NCBI GenBank assembly: GCA_902489665.1
Contig: CABUAT010000013.1
Location: 1-53,024 of the forward strand
Reading direction: 5' to 3'
Origin: an uncultured Collinsella sp.
GTDB taxonomy: Bacteria > Actinomycetota > Coriobacteriia > Coriobacteriales > Coriobacteriaceae
DNA length: 53,024 bases
How positions within the stretch are numbered: the stretch's first letter is position 1; every line of letters begins with the position of its first letter. The notes under the pieces were generated by a model. That model saw only the letters and a list, made by a program, of their open reading frames with translations. It searched no databases and had not been told where the DNA came from. Made by a program: the position numbers and the translations under genes. Positions 24,505 to 32,852 of this stretch are shown here, piece after piece.

Positions 24505-24605
24505 CGGCTTTACGAGGGGCCCCAGGTTGGCGCAAAAGAGGAACGAAGCGTACTTGGGTACGCGAGCGACGAATGAACGCCAAGATGGGGTGGCTCGTAA
24601 AGCCG
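24505..24605. ncRNA. Candidate structured RNA/repeat R2
   Basis: Second member of the R1 family (8959-9056). The outer stem is a perfect 12 bp (CGGCTTTACGAG with CTCGTAAAGCCG); the inner stem is CCCCA-GG-TTGGCG (24520-24532) with CGCCAA-GA-TGGGG (24578-24590). The loop has GAGGAACGAAGCGTACTTGG with a GCGTAC/GTACGC hairpin and CGACGAATGA. Compared with R1 the stems differ in sequence but keep pairing, while the loop and GG/GA internal loop are conserved. Located between the ECF S gene and the ECF ATPase gene. Confidence 0.6.
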
Positions 24606-24611
24606 AGCAGG

Positions 24612-25184
24612 TTAGTTGAGCTTAAGGGCCTTCTGGATGGGCATGTAGAGGGCGCCGACCAGAATGGCGTTAAAGACGGCGGTCATGGCGACGACGGGCA
24701 ACATGGCGGCGGCGAGCTCGCCTACCACGCCGAGCATGGCCATCTTGATGACCATGAAGATAACGCCCGAGACAAAGGTGGTCACGAAGGTTGCGACGAT
24801 GGCGATGGCAGGCTTAACCTGCCCGTTCTTGCCAGCGGCGTTGACGATGGCGGCCATGAGCATAGCGGCGATGCCCTCGGCGGCAAAATCGACGAACGGC
24901 GAGGTGGTGGTGATCTGAATCACGGCGGCCGAGATGAGGCCGATGACGAGCGCCTGGCCAATATTGGGGCGAACGACCAGGATAGTGAGGCAGAAGGCCG
25001 AGATGATGAACTCGGGGCTGATCATGCCGCCCGAGATGCCCGAGATGGCCTTGCCAACAGTGAAGTTGAGGATGAAGCCGGCGGCAAGCAGGATGGCGAG
25101 CAGGACAAGGGCGCGGACATCGAGCTTGCCGCGGTCGGCGGTCTGGACGGTACGGGGCTGGGTGGCGGTGGTGTTCTGGGACAT
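24612..25184 (-). CDS. ECF transporter substrate-binding subunit S, predicted tryptophan-specific
   Basis: A 190-residue membrane protein with about five to six hydrophobic segments, following a polar N-terminus. Small size, position directly upstream of an ECF A-A/T pair and overall hydropathy fit an S component. The substrate is predicted from regulation: upstream lies a leader peptide with three consecutive Trp codons and an intrinsic terminator, the classic arrangement for tryptophan attenuation. ATG 25184 follows AAAGGA; longer frames run into the attenuator. The Trp assignment is inference; vitamin S components of similar size exist. Confidence 0.75.
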   Translation of the reverse strand: MSQNTTATQPRTVQTADRGKLDVRALVLLAILLAAGFILNFTVGKAISGISGGMISPEFIISAFCLTILVVRPNIGQALVIGLISAAVIQITTTSPFVDFAAEGIAAMLMAAIVNAAGKNGQVKPAIAIVATFVTTFVSGVIFMVIKMAMLGVVGELAAAMLPVVAMTAVFNAILVGALYMPIQKALKLN

Positions 25185-25257
25185 GGTGAAAATCCTTTCG
25201 GAAGGGGGTGTAAGAGAAAAGCGGAGGCGCGTGATGCGAATGCGATCGGGCTCGAGA

Positions 25258-25291
25258 TAGAAAAAGGCCCCCGGTCGAAACCGGAGGCCTT
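25258..25291 (-). terminator. Attenuator terminator of the ECF operon
   Basis: On the minus strand AAGGCCTCCGG pairs with CCGGGGGCCTT, followed by a U-run. It lies 37 bases after the leader-peptide stop and 74 bases before the S-component start, where an attenuation terminator is expected. Confidence 0.85.
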
Positions 25292-25327
25292 CCAATCACC
25301 TAGAGCGCAAAAACAGGCGTGAGGGAC

Positions 25328-25396
25328 TCACCGTCGACCGATCGTATTCGCATCACGCCACCACCAGTTGTTGAGAGACTTCATCGTGTTCTTCAT
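25328..25396 (-). CDS. Trp leader peptide (attenuator)
   Basis: A 22-residue open frame starting MKNTMKSLNN, with Trp at residues 11-13 as three consecutive TGG codons (25358-25366). GGAG lies 8 bases upstream of the ATG. The last Trp codon overlaps the left arm of a hairpin (GGCGTGA, 25353-25359, with TCACGCC, 25316-25322), so a ribosome stalled for charged Trp-tRNA would block that stem, and a terminator follows downstream. This is the layout of a transcription-attenuation leader; the peptide itself probably has no other role. The antiterminator pairing could not be fixed by eye. Confidence 0.85.
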   Translation of the reverse strand: MKNTMKSLNNWWWRDANTIGRR

Positions 25397-25574
25397 ATCG
25401 GTGGCTCCTTTCGTGATGCCGTGGCGCAGTAGCACCTGATTGCTGTTGCGCTGCACTATAGCACAGCAAAGTGTTTGCGGGGAAATCTTTTTTGAAAAGA
25501 TTTCAGCGGTGTTTCCCACTGGTCAAAAAGGCAGGCGGGACGAACCGTGCCATCCCGCCCGCACCAGTGAGGGA

Positions 25575-27539
25575 TTACTCCTTGTTGCGGCGATAGAGGA
25601 TATAACCGCCTGCGGAGATGACGGCAACGCCAGCGATGGCGAATGCGGCCACCATGCGGCCATCAAAACGATCGCCAGTGGTGGGCAGGCCGCCCTTGGT
25701 GTTCGTCTTGTTGGTGGTTGCCGTGGTCGTGGTGTTGTCCGACTTGCCAGACTTCTCAGGCTTGACAGCGGGCTGCTCGGGCTTAGTGGGCTGCTCAGGC
25801 TGCTCGGGGGTGCTGGGCTGTTCGGGCTTACCGGGCTGCTCGGGAGTGCCGGGCTGATCTGGGGTGACCGGGTCGGTGGCAAGGGCGTCCTTGGCGTAGG
25901 TGATGGACTCCTTGAGGCCCTTGGTCTCGGTGTTCAGGTCGCTCGGGGTGAAGCGCTCGTCAAAGTTTCCGGCCTTCTGATAAGCGCGCATCTCCTGGAG
26001 CAGGGCCTTGCACTTCTTGTAGGTGTTCTCGGTGGCAGCCTTGCCTGCCTTGTTGGCCAGAGCGGTGCGACCCTCGGTGGTCGTCTCGGCCAGCATAGCG
26101 GCGTCAACTTCCTTGTTCTGCTCGATGAGCTCGTTCTGGAGCGCGTCGAGGTAGGTGCGGACACTGGTACCAAGGGTGTCAGGGTTCTCAAAGCAGAGCG
26201 AGCTGATGTCCATGAGGACGTAGTTAATGGAGTTCTCGGGCTCCTCGTTGTACACGACGTCTTTCGCATTGCAGTGGTCGAAGGAGACGGTCTGATCGCT
26301 GAAGTAGGGGCTAACTTCAGTTATCAGAGCGGAGTACAGCGGGATGGCGACAGAGTACGCGGCACGGGAGAGCATTTCCCACTGGATGGTAGCGACTTCG
26401 GGATCATACCCGCGACGAATCTGGAAGAGATTGATCTCGGTGTTGCGCTCGCTGCCGATGCAATAAACGCCATCAGTGTTCGCGTTGAGACCAGGGACGT
26501 TCTCTCCGCGGTTGCCGAAGGCACGAATCAGCTCAAAGGTGCTCCAACCAGACTTGCCAGGCTTGAAGAACAGAGGCTGGATTTCGCTGACCATAGCTCC
26601 CTTTTGGACGGGTTTTCCATCCTTATCGGTGATAGTTTTAATTTCGTAATCCGTGCCTTCGGTCAGCTGACTAGCAAAATAATGGCGGCCTTGCACATAG
26701 CGGGACCATTGGTTAACGCCAGAATCGGCGAGGCTTTCGCCATACGTTTGGGCGACATCGAATTTACCGTCAGCGGAGTATTTGGCGAAACCCTTCTCCA
26801 CGGGCATGGACTCGATGTCCTTGGAGTGCAGGCAGTTCTCAGTATCGTTCAGGTCGACATCGTAGTTGAGGCTGCCGATGTTGGGGTTGAGTGAGGCGAC
26901 GTCGTCGGCCAGCTTCATGGCAATCCATTGATGGGCAGAAAGCGTGGCGAACAGCCAGGTCTCGTTGTTGTCGGCGATAATGATCTGGTCGTTAGTGCAA
27001 GTGCCCTGCTCGTCGATCAGGCTGCCGAGGAGCTCGACGCCCTCGCGGGCATTGGCGCTCTGGCCCAGGATGACGCTGCCGTAGCTGTACTCGCCGATGC
27101 CGGTAGCCTCATCGATTGGGTCTGCTGCTTTGGCATCCTCGTTATAGGAGGTGCTCAGCGTAGCGGAGCAAGAGACACCCTTCTCGTTGATACCGGCTTC
27201 GGAGTAGGCGTCGGTGTGGCCCTCCCAATTGGAGGGATGGTCACGTACGTAGCTGTAGCGATATGTAGGCTTATTCGAAGTGTATTCGAAAGCAGACTCA
27301 TTCGAGCTGTACGTAAAGCCGGCTTCGTGGGCGGGTTCGATGCCATAGTGCTTGAGATAGCGCTTGCCAAAGTCCTCGGCACGGCCATAGTACGTGTTGC
27401 CGTCGGCCGTTAGATCTTTGCCCATGTACATCTGCGTGCAGGCGAGCGCAGAGGTCGGCATGGACATGATGGTTGCAGCTCCAAAGGCGAGGCCTATGCC
27501 CAGCTTTTTGAGCGCGTTGACGGGGTGAGTTTTCCTCAT
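25575..27539 (-). CDS. C69 family dipeptidase, LPxTG wall-anchored
   Basis: A 654-residue exported peptidase. The signal peptide ends ALA just before Cys in ALACTQMYMGKDLTADG; in C69 (Ntn-fold) enzymes that Cys becomes the N-terminal nucleophile. Other family segments are YYGRAEDFG, AGINEKGVSCSAT and ADNNETWLF. After the catalytic region comes a helical part (about 460-560), a Pro-rich repeat stretch of PEQP/KPEQP units, the sortase motif LPTTG, a hydrophobic helix and a basic end (YRRNKE). It is therefore predicted to be fixed to peptidoglycan and to cleave peptides outside the cell. Start follows GGGAGGG. Transcribed alone. Confidence 0.92.
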   Translation of the reverse strand: MRKTHPVNALKKLGIGLAFGAATIMSMPTSALACTQMYMGKDLTADGNTYYGRAEDFGKRYLKHYGIEPAHEAGFTYSSNESAFEYTSNKPTYRYSYVRDHPSNWEGHTDAYSEAGINEKGVSCSATLSTSYNEDAKAADPIDEATGIGEYSYGSVILGQSANAREGVELLGSLIDEQGTCTNDQIIIADNNETWLFATLSAHQWIAMKLADDVASLNPNIGSLNYDVDLNDTENCLHSKDIESMPVEKGFAKYSADGKFDVAQTYGESLADSGVNQWSRYVQGRHYFASQLTEGTDYEIKTITDKDGKPVQKGAMVSEIQPLFFKPGKSGWSTFELIRAFGNRGENVPGLNANTDGVYCIGSERNTEINLFQIRRGYDPEVATIQWEMLSRAAYSVAIPLYSALITEVSPYFSDQTVSFDHCNAKDVVYNEEPENSINYVLMDISSLCFENPDTLGTSVRTYLDALQNELIEQNKEVDAAMLAETTTEGRTALANKAGKAATENTYKKCKALLQEMRAYQKAGNFDERFTPSDLNTETKGLKESITYAKDALATDPVTPDQPGTPEQPGKPEQPSTPEQPEQPTKPEQPAVKPEKSGKSDNTTTTATTNKTNTKGGLPTTGDRFDGRMVAAFAIAGVAVISAGGYILYRRNKE

Positions 27540-27558
27540 AATCCCTCCCAGCGTGCGA

Positions 27559-27582
27559 AAGCCCTCTGTCGCCAGAGGGCTT
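27559..27582 (-). other. 5' leader hairpin of the C69 peptidase gene
   Basis: AAGCCCTCTG pairs with CAGAGGGCTT (10 bp, 4-base loop) about 10 bases ahead of the GGGAGGG ribosome-binding site on the minus strand. Too close to the start to be a terminator of this gene; it may stabilise the mRNA. Confidence 0.45.
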
Positions 27583-27768
27583 CAGCCAATAAAGACACTC
27601 CCTTAGCGTAACGAATCGGAAACAATATTCATCTATGAAAAATACTTACTCGATAAGCGTAATGAAATATACGATGAGCGGTTAATTATACTCAGTCTGT
27701 AGCTTTAGCCAAATAAAGACGCCCTGCAATTACTGTATCTGGATAAAGCGTCTGGAAATACCGAAATG
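27583..27768. other. AT-rich promoter-containing spacer
   Basis: No gene is visible. The spacer is AT-rich compared with its surroundings and includes two related sequences, AGCCAATAAAGACACTCCC (about 27584) and AGCCAAATAAAGACGCCC (about 27708). It should hold the promoter of the C69 peptidase gene; I could not pick a convincing -35/-10 pair. Confidence 0.4.
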
Positions 27769-27811
27769 AAAAATCCCCCGCTGTTTGGCAAATGCATAAA
27801 CAGCGGGGGAG
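27769..27811 (-). terminator. Terminator after lipid kinase/small peptide genes
   Basis: CCCCCGCTGTTT pairs with AAACAGCGGGGG across a 10-base loop, with a U-rich end (ATTTTT) on the minus strand. It lies 35 bases after the stop of the 30-residue membrane peptide gene. Confidence 0.88.
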
Positions 27812-27845
27812 ATGATAATCGGATGAATATCATACCAATGTGGAA

Positions 27846-27938
27846 TTACTTCTTCCGACGGTGGATCACGTTGATCGCATAGCCTACGAGCATGGCCAAA
27901 ACAATGACGATAAAGCCGAGCAGGGGATTGTCGTTCAT
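27846..27938 (-). CDS. 30-residue single-helix membrane peptide
   Basis: A very short gene. The peptide starts MNDNPLLG, has one hydrophobic helix (FIVIVLAMLVGYAI) and a basic end (HRRKK), so it is probably a membrane peptide with its C-terminus in the cytosol. AGGAGG lies 5 bases upstream of the ATG, and the gene starts 9 bases after the stop of the lipid kinase, then a terminator follows. Perfect signals make it likely to be translated. Possible roles are partner or regulator of the kinase; none can be shown. Confidence 0.7.
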   Translation of the reverse strand: MNDNPLLGFIVIVLAMLVGYAINVIHRRKK

Positions 27939-27947
27939 GGGGTCCTC

Positions 27948-28865
27948 CTATTTACCGAGTGGTGAGAATTCATCGACGATCAGGTCGAGACATTGCGGTA
28001 GAGCGCGAGCGCCAAAGACACCGGAGTTGCTGGAGATGATCTCGCCATCGAACTGCATGCCCAGCGACGGCGTGCAGGTGATCTTGGCTTCCTTGGTCTG
28101 GATGATCTTGAACTGCGGGCGACCGAGCACCTTGCCGGCGGGGTCGAGCGCGGCGGTGATCACGGTGGGCAGCAGCTGCACGGTTTTAACGGGTTCGATG
28201 ACCGCGATGTCGACCATGCCGTCGTTCATGCGACAGTTGGGGAACAGGTTGATGTCGTTTTGGATAACCGAGGTGTTGCCTGCCATGCAGCAGATGCCAT
28301 CGAGTTCCTCGACAATGCCGTCATGCTCAATCGTAAAGTGCGCCACCGTGGGGTTGGGCGTGGCGAGCGCAGACAGGAAGTAGGCGATCTCGCCGATGTC
28401 GTTTTTGCTGGGGGCGGCCTTCATCATGATCTCGGCATCGTAGCCCGAGCCGGCGATGATGATGAAACCATGGCGCTTCTCGTTGCCGTCCTCGTCGAGC
28501 CAAAAGAGCTCGCCCATGTCCGCTTTGACGGTACGGCCGTCGCGGCAGGCCTTGGCAAGCGCCGCCGCCTCGGGGGCATTGCCGATGTTGTTAAAGAACA
28601 GGCAGGCCGTGCCAGAGGGGAAGACGAGTGTGGGGACGCCGCATCCGCGCATCTGGTCGAGCACGTTGGAGACGGTGCCGTCGCCGCCCGAGACAACCAC
28701 GCGATCGAATTCGCGCACGTCTGCCACGGCGTCCTCGGGCTCCATGCCATCGCCGATAAAACGCATCACGACCTCGTCGCCGCCCTGCGCAAGGGCGTGC
28801 GTGAATGCGAAGATTTCATCTGAGCTGGGGCCCGATGCCGGGTTGTGGATGATAAGGCAGCGCAT
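27948..28865 (-). CDS. Diacylglycerol kinase family lipid kinase
   Basis: A 305-residue DagK/YegS-type lipid kinase that would phosphorylate diacylglycerol or a related lipid at the inner membrane face. N-terminal CLIIHNPASG and the nucleotide-binding VVVSGGDGTVSNVLDQM with GTACLFFNNIG are the family signature; the C-terminal beta-rich domain includes ACTPSLGMQFDGE-like MQFDGE. The start at 28865 is 98 bases from the divergent RNase D start. Co-transcribed with the small membrane peptide. Confidence 0.88.
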   Translation of the reverse strand: MRCLIIHNPASGPSSDEIFAFTHALAQGGDEVVMRFIGDGMEPEDAVADVREFDRVVVSGGDGTVSNVLDQMRGCGVPTLVFPSGTACLFFNNIGNAPEAAALAKACRDGRTVKADMGELFWLDEDGNEKRHGFIIIAGSGYDAEIMMKAAPSKNDIGEIAYFLSALATPNPTVAHFTIEHDGIVEELDGICCMAGNTSVIQNDINLFPNCRMNDGMVDIAVIEPVKTVQLLPTVITAALDPAGKVLGRPQFKIIQTKEAKITCTPSLGMQFDGEIISSNSGVFGARALPQCLDLIVDEFSPLGK

Positions 28866-28963
28866 ACTTACGTTCCCGTTCTGTGACTAACCGAGTATAG
28901 TTGTAAGGCAATGCCGATATCCTACCCGTGTTTTTCGGGCCTAACCTTATTCGATGGGTTGAT

Positions 28964-30097
28964 ATGTACATTTCCACACATCAGGCTCTACTCGACTTTT
29001 GCCAGCGCGCCCGCGAGTTCGACGCGATTGCCGTCGATACCGAGTTTTTGCGCGAGCGCACGTTCCATCCGCGTCTGTGCCTGGTCCAGATTGCCACCCC
29101 TGCCGAGAGTGTCGCGGTCGATCCGCTGGTGATCGACGACCTGTCGCCGCTTGCCGAGCTTATGGCCGACGAGAGCGTGACCAAGGTGTTCCACGCCTGC
29201 TCGCAGGATATGGAGGTCATGCTCCATACCGTGGGCGTGCTGCCGCGTCCTATTTTTGATACGCAGGTGGCCGCCGCCTTTTTGGGCGAGCGCCAGCAGA
29301 TTTCCTACGGCGCACTCGTGCAGACATTTTGCGGCGTCTCGCTGCCCAAGACCGAGTCGCTGACCGACTGGTCGCGCCGCCCGCTGACCGATAAACAGAT
29401 TGAATATGCGATCGATGACGTCAAGTACCTGATCGTCGCCTATACCGAGATGATGAGCCGTCTGCGCGAGCTGGGCCGCGTGGACTGGGTGCTCGACGAG
29501 CTGCGCCCGCTGGCCGATGAGTCGCACTATCGCGCCGACCGTCACGAGGCGTTCCGCAAGGTCAAGCGCATCAACTCCTGCAGCCGCCATCAGCTGGGCA
29601 TCGCGCGCGAGCTTGCCGCTTGGCGCGAGGACCGTGCCGAGCGCCGCAACATCCCGCGCAAGTGGGTCATGTCCGACGATACGCTGCTGGCGCTCGTCAA
29701 GCGCAATCCCGTGCGCGTTGAGGAGTTCCGCAGTATCCGCGGTACCGATCAGCTGGGAGAGCGCGACGTGGACGGCGCGCTCATGGCCATCAAGCGCGGC
29801 GCGAGCTGCCCGCACGATCGTCTGCCGCTCATGGTGCGCGGACACCGTCAGATCTCGCCGGAGCTGGAGAGCGTGACGGACCTGATGTATGCGCTCATTC
29901 GCCTGGTTGCCGAGCGCTCGGGCGTGGCAACCTCAGTCATCGCCTCGCGCGATGATCTGGCTGACTACATTGAGCATCCCGAGCAGAGCCCCCTGCGCGA
30001 AGGCTGGCGCTTTGAGCTCGTGGGCTCACGCCTGGACGATCTGCTTTCGGGCAATATGGGGCTCACCGTGAAGGACGGAAAGATAGAGCTTTTATAG
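28964..30097 (+). CDS. rnd: Ribonuclease D
   Basis: A 377-residue 3'-5' exoribonuclease. The DEDD exonuclease domain shows VDTEFLRER (motif I), VFHACSQDMEVM (motif II) and YAIDDVKYLIVAY (motif III with Tyr and Asp). HRDC-type helical domains follow (from about residue 205: HQLGIARELAAWREDRAERRNIPRKWVMSDDTLLAL). It trims tRNA and other small RNA 3' ends. The ATG at 28964 is chosen to match the family N-terminus; a GTG at 28928 is possible but lacks a better ribosome-binding site. Confidence 0.92.
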   Translation: MYISTHQALLDFCQRAREFDAIAVDTEFLRERTFHPRLCLVQIATPAESVAVDPLVIDDLSPLAELMADESVTKVFHACSQDMEVMLHTVGVLPRPIFDTQVAAAFLGERQQISYGALVQTFCGVSLPKTESLTDWSRRPLTDKQIEYAIDDVKYLIVAYTEMMSRLRELGRVDWVLDELRPLADESHYRADRHEAFRKVKRINSCSRHQLGIARELAAWREDRAERRNIPRKWVMSDDTLLALVKRNPVRVEEFRSIRGTDQLGERDVDGALMAIKRGASCPHDRLPLMVRGHRQISPELESVTDLMYALIRLVAERSGVATSVIASRDDLADYIEHPEQSPLREGWRFELVGSRLDDLLSGNMGLTVKDGKIELL

Positions 30098-30222
30098 TTA
30101 CGCGGTTTTGACAGGCACTGCAAACGTTCGAGAGCGGCAATGCCAAAACATTGATGCTGTCTCTTTGGTTGGGCGAATGGGTAAAATGCCTCCAACGTGT
30201 AACTCGATTCGGAGGAATTCGC

Positions 30223-30927
30223 ATGCCTTATTACTATGGATACGGCTTTGGTATCGACCCGCTGTACCTGCTGGTTGTTCTTGTCTGTACGGTGCTTGGT
30301 CTTGCCGCGCAGAGCTATATCAACTCGACGTACAAGACGTGGTCCAAGGTACGCTCGGACGGCGACACGGGCGCTGCGGTTGCTCGCCGCATGCTCGACG
30401 CCAACGGTTGCAACGCCGTGGGTATCAAGGGCGTTGCCGGCGAGCTCACCGACCATTACAACCCGCAGGACAACAACCTGTATCTGTCGGACGCCAACCG
30501 CTCGGGCGGCTCGGTGGCAAGCGTTGCCGTCGCCTGCCACGAGGCAGGTCACGCCGCTCAGCGTCAAAGCGGCTACGCCATGATGAAGGTGCGTACCGCC
30601 CTGGTTCCGGTTGTCAACTTTACCCAGAACACTTGGACCATCGTGTTGCTCTTGGGCCTGTTTATGAACATCGCAGGACTCACAACCCTCGCGCTGATCT
30701 TCTTCTCGTTTAGTGTGCTGTTCCAGTTGGTTACGCTGCCGGTCGAGATTGATGCCAGCCGCCGCGCCGTGGCGTATATCGAGCAGTCGGGCATGAGCTC
30801 CAAGCAGGTCAATGGTGCCAAGAAGGTCCTGACGGCAGCCGCGCTTACCTATGTTGCCGCTGCGCTCACTTCGATCATTCAGCTGCTCTACCTGATGGCT
30901 CGCTACAACAGAAACTCCAACCGATAA
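30223..30927 (+). CDS. Zinc-dependent membrane protease, YugP type
   Basis: A 234-residue integral membrane metallopeptidase of the DUF2268/YugP group (neutral zinc metallopeptidase). The N-terminal helix (LYLLVVLVCTVLGLAAQSYI) is followed by VACHEAGHAAQ, the HExxH zinc site, and EIDASRRA with the likely third ligand. Three more hydrophobic segments follow. Its substrate is unknown. Start ATG follows GGAGG with a 7-base spacing. Confidence 0.88.
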   Translation: MPYYYGYGFGIDPLYLLVVLVCTVLGLAAQSYINSTYKTWSKVRSDGDTGAAVARRMLDANGCNAVGIKGVAGELTDHYNPQDNNLYLSDANRSGGSVASVAVACHEAGHAAQRQSGYAMMKVRTALVPVVNFTQNTWTIVLLLGLFMNIAGLTTLALIFFSFSVLFQLVTLPVEIDASRRAVAYIEQSGMSSKQVNGAKKVLTAAALTYVAAALTSIIQLLYLMARYNRNSNR

Positions 30928-30943
30928 CAAATTGGCTTGACAG

Positions 30944-30973
30944 GCGCCGCGGAGATTTGTGTCCCCGCGGCGC
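30944..30973 (+). terminator. GC-rich hairpin after the YugP gene
   Basis: GCGCCGCGG pairs with CCGCGGCGC (9 bp, 12-base loop), 17 bases after the stop. There is no T-run, so it is only a possible terminator. Confidence 0.5.
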
Positions 30974-31042
30974 TGTACTATGTGTTGGACTTGAATTTGC
31001 GCAGGGCCGGAGCCCTTGTGCACGATAACGAAAGGAGGCTGC

Positions 31043-32494
31043 GTGGCAGGCTGGAATTTGACCGGCAATGCCGTTTCCGCTGAGTTCGACGGTTCGGACG
31101 AGCAGGAGCGCAAGGAGCTCAGCGTGAGCCAGGCGGTGGAGATCGCCGCCGGTGCGCTCGATGCCATTCCGCAGCTGAGCGTTCTGGGCGAGGTCACGGG
31201 CTTCCGTGGCCCCAATGCCCGAAGCGGCCACTGCTACTTCCAGATTAAGGACGACTCGGCCGCCGTTGACTGCATCATCTGGAAGGGCGCCTATCTCAAG
31301 CGCACGTTCGATCTGCGCGACGGCATGCAGGTGAGCTTTAAGGGCAGCTTCAATCTCTATAAGGCCACGGGCCGTATGAGCTTTGTCGCCCGCTCGTTCT
31401 CGCTGGCGGGGGAGGGCTTGCTGCGTCAACAAGTGGCGCAGTTGGCCGAAAAGCTTCGCCGCGAAGGCCTGATGGACGATGCGCGCAAGCGCCGCATTCC
31501 GGTGTTCTGCTCGCGCGTGGCAGTCGTCACCTCGCTTTCGGGCGCCGTAATCGACGACGTCAAGCGTACGCTGCGCCGTCGCAACCCGCTCGTCGAGCTC
31601 GTCTGCGTGGGCGCAAAGGTCCAGGGCGAGGGTGCGCCGGCAGAGCTTATTGAAGGCTTGCGCCGCGCCGCTTCCATTACGCCGGCGCCCGACTGTATTT
31701 TGCTGGTGCGCGGCGGCGGCTCCTTTGAGGACCTCATGACCTTTAATGACGAGGAGCTTGCCCGCGCGGTGGCTGCCTGTCCCGTGCCCGTGGTGACCGG
31801 TATCGGCCATGAGCCCGATACCTCGATTTGCGACATGGTGAGCGACCGCCGCGCCTCCACGCCCACGGCGGCGGCAGAATCGGTGGCGCCGGCTATGACG
31901 GAGTTGGCCGATGTGCTCGAGGCGCGCCATCAGCGCCTGGGCGCTGCGATGGCATCGATGATTGGGTCGGCCCAGGTCGACCTGGAGATGCTCGACCAGC
32001 GCGGTCGCCGCGCCTGGGATACCTATACGGCCCGCTTGGGCGATGCGCTCGATGCGGCTGCGTGCCGCCCGTGCCTCAACGACCCAACGTTTATGGTTGA
32101 GCGTCGCGAGTCCGAGCTTGCCCTGACTGCCGATCGCCTGTCGGGCGCCATAGCGCGCTCGGTCGGGACATTCCGCTCCAACTTTGAGCACCTGCCCGAG
32201 CGTCTGGTTGCAAGCACCTCGGGGCTCGATGGCAAGCGCCATGCGCTCACGCTTGCGAGTTCCCGTCTGGAGCATCAGGGGCGCACGATGCTCAACAAGC
32301 CAGCGTCCGACCTGGGCCGTGCGGCAGCCTCGCTCGATGCCCTGTCGCCGCTCAAGGTGCTTGCCCGCGGCTATTCCATCGCGTACAGCGTTGACGGCGT
32401 GGCTACAAGTGCCAAGACCTTTAAGCCGGGCGACGCCATTCGCGTGCGCATGGCAGACGGCAACGTGGCGGCAACGGTCGATGCGGTCGAGTAG
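31043..32494 (+). CDS. xseA: Exodeoxyribonuclease VII large subunit
   Basis: The catalytic subunit of exonuclease VII, which degrades single-stranded DNA. The 483-residue protein has the N-terminal OB domain (LSVLGEVTGFRGPNARSGHCYFQIKDD), the catalytic region with LVRGGGSFEDLMTFN and GIGHEPDTSICD, and a long helical C-terminus that binds XseB, ending in ARGYSIAYSVDG. Start is GTG 31043, 4 bases after AAAGGAGG. The xseB gene follows 42 bases later. Confidence 0.95.
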   Translation: MAGWNLTGNAVSAEFDGSDEQERKELSVSQAVEIAAGALDAIPQLSVLGEVTGFRGPNARSGHCYFQIKDDSAAVDCIIWKGAYLKRTFDLRDGMQVSFKGSFNLYKATGRMSFVARSFSLAGEGLLRQQVAQLAEKLRREGLMDDARKRRIPVFCSRVAVVTSLSGAVIDDVKRTLRRRNPLVELVCVGAKVQGEGAPAELIEGLRRAASITPAPDCILLVRGGGSFEDLMTFNDEELARAVAACPVPVVTGIGHEPDTSICDMVSDRRASTPTAAAESVAPAMTELADVLEARHQRLGAAMASMIGSAQVDLEMLDQRGRRAWDTYTARLGDALDAAACRPCLNDPTFMVERRESELALTADRLSGAIARSVGTFRSNFEHLPERLVASTSGLDGKRHALTLASSRLEHQGRTMLNKPASDLGRAAASLDALSPLKVLARGYSIAYSVDGVATSAKTFKPGDAIRVRMADGNVAATVDAVE

Positions 32495-32536
32495 GCCGCG
32501 TTTCATAGCGATAAACCTTTAGGAAAGGAAACAGAT

Positions 32537-32803
32537 ATGGCAGAGAAGACCCCGGTCGAGCAGCTTACGTACAAGCAGGCTTCGCAGGAGTTGGAGCTCA
32601 TCATCCGCAGCTTGGAGTCGGGCGATATGGAGCTCGAGGAGTCGCTCGAGAGCTATACCCGCGGCGTCGAGCTCCTCAAGAGCCTGCGCACCCGCCTGTC
32701 CGATGCCGAGCAGAAGGTCTCGGTGCTTCTTAAGGACGTCGACGGCAACGACGTGCTCGCCGACGGCGAAGCCGCCAACACGGACGACAACCTCTCGTTC
32801 TAA
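32537..32803 (+). CDS. xseB: Exodeoxyribonuclease VII small subunit
   Basis: Small helical partner of XseA, 88 residues. The sequence QASQELELIIRSLESGDMELEESLESYTRGVELLKSLRTRL is the family core: two helices separated by SGDMELEESL. Start follows AGGAAAGGAAAC. The acidic C-terminal tail is variable in the family. Confidence 0.95.
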   Translation: MAEKTPVEQLTYKQASQELELIIRSLESGDMELEESLESYTRGVELLKSLRTRLSDAEQKVSVLLKDVDGNDVLADGEAANTDDNLSF

Positions 32804-32852
32804 CCATCCCGACCAAATATAATTACCTTGGTCTGTGAGAAAGGAACCAACC

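Noticed and set aside
25328..25519. 63-codon protein upstream of the ECF operon
   Set aside because: Only the last 22 codons have a ribosome-binding site and the Trp run; the upstream part lacks a supported start.
25741..25860. Repeats in the C69 gene as a CRISPR or tandem DNA array
   Set aside because: They encode an in-frame Pro/Glu/Gln-rich stalk before the LPTTG anchor; repeat lengths vary and no spacers are present.
30098..30112. GTTACGCGGTTTTG downstream of RNase D, similar to the hairpin arm at 9070
   Set aside because: Only one arm is present and no partner is found nearby; too short to call a repeat family.
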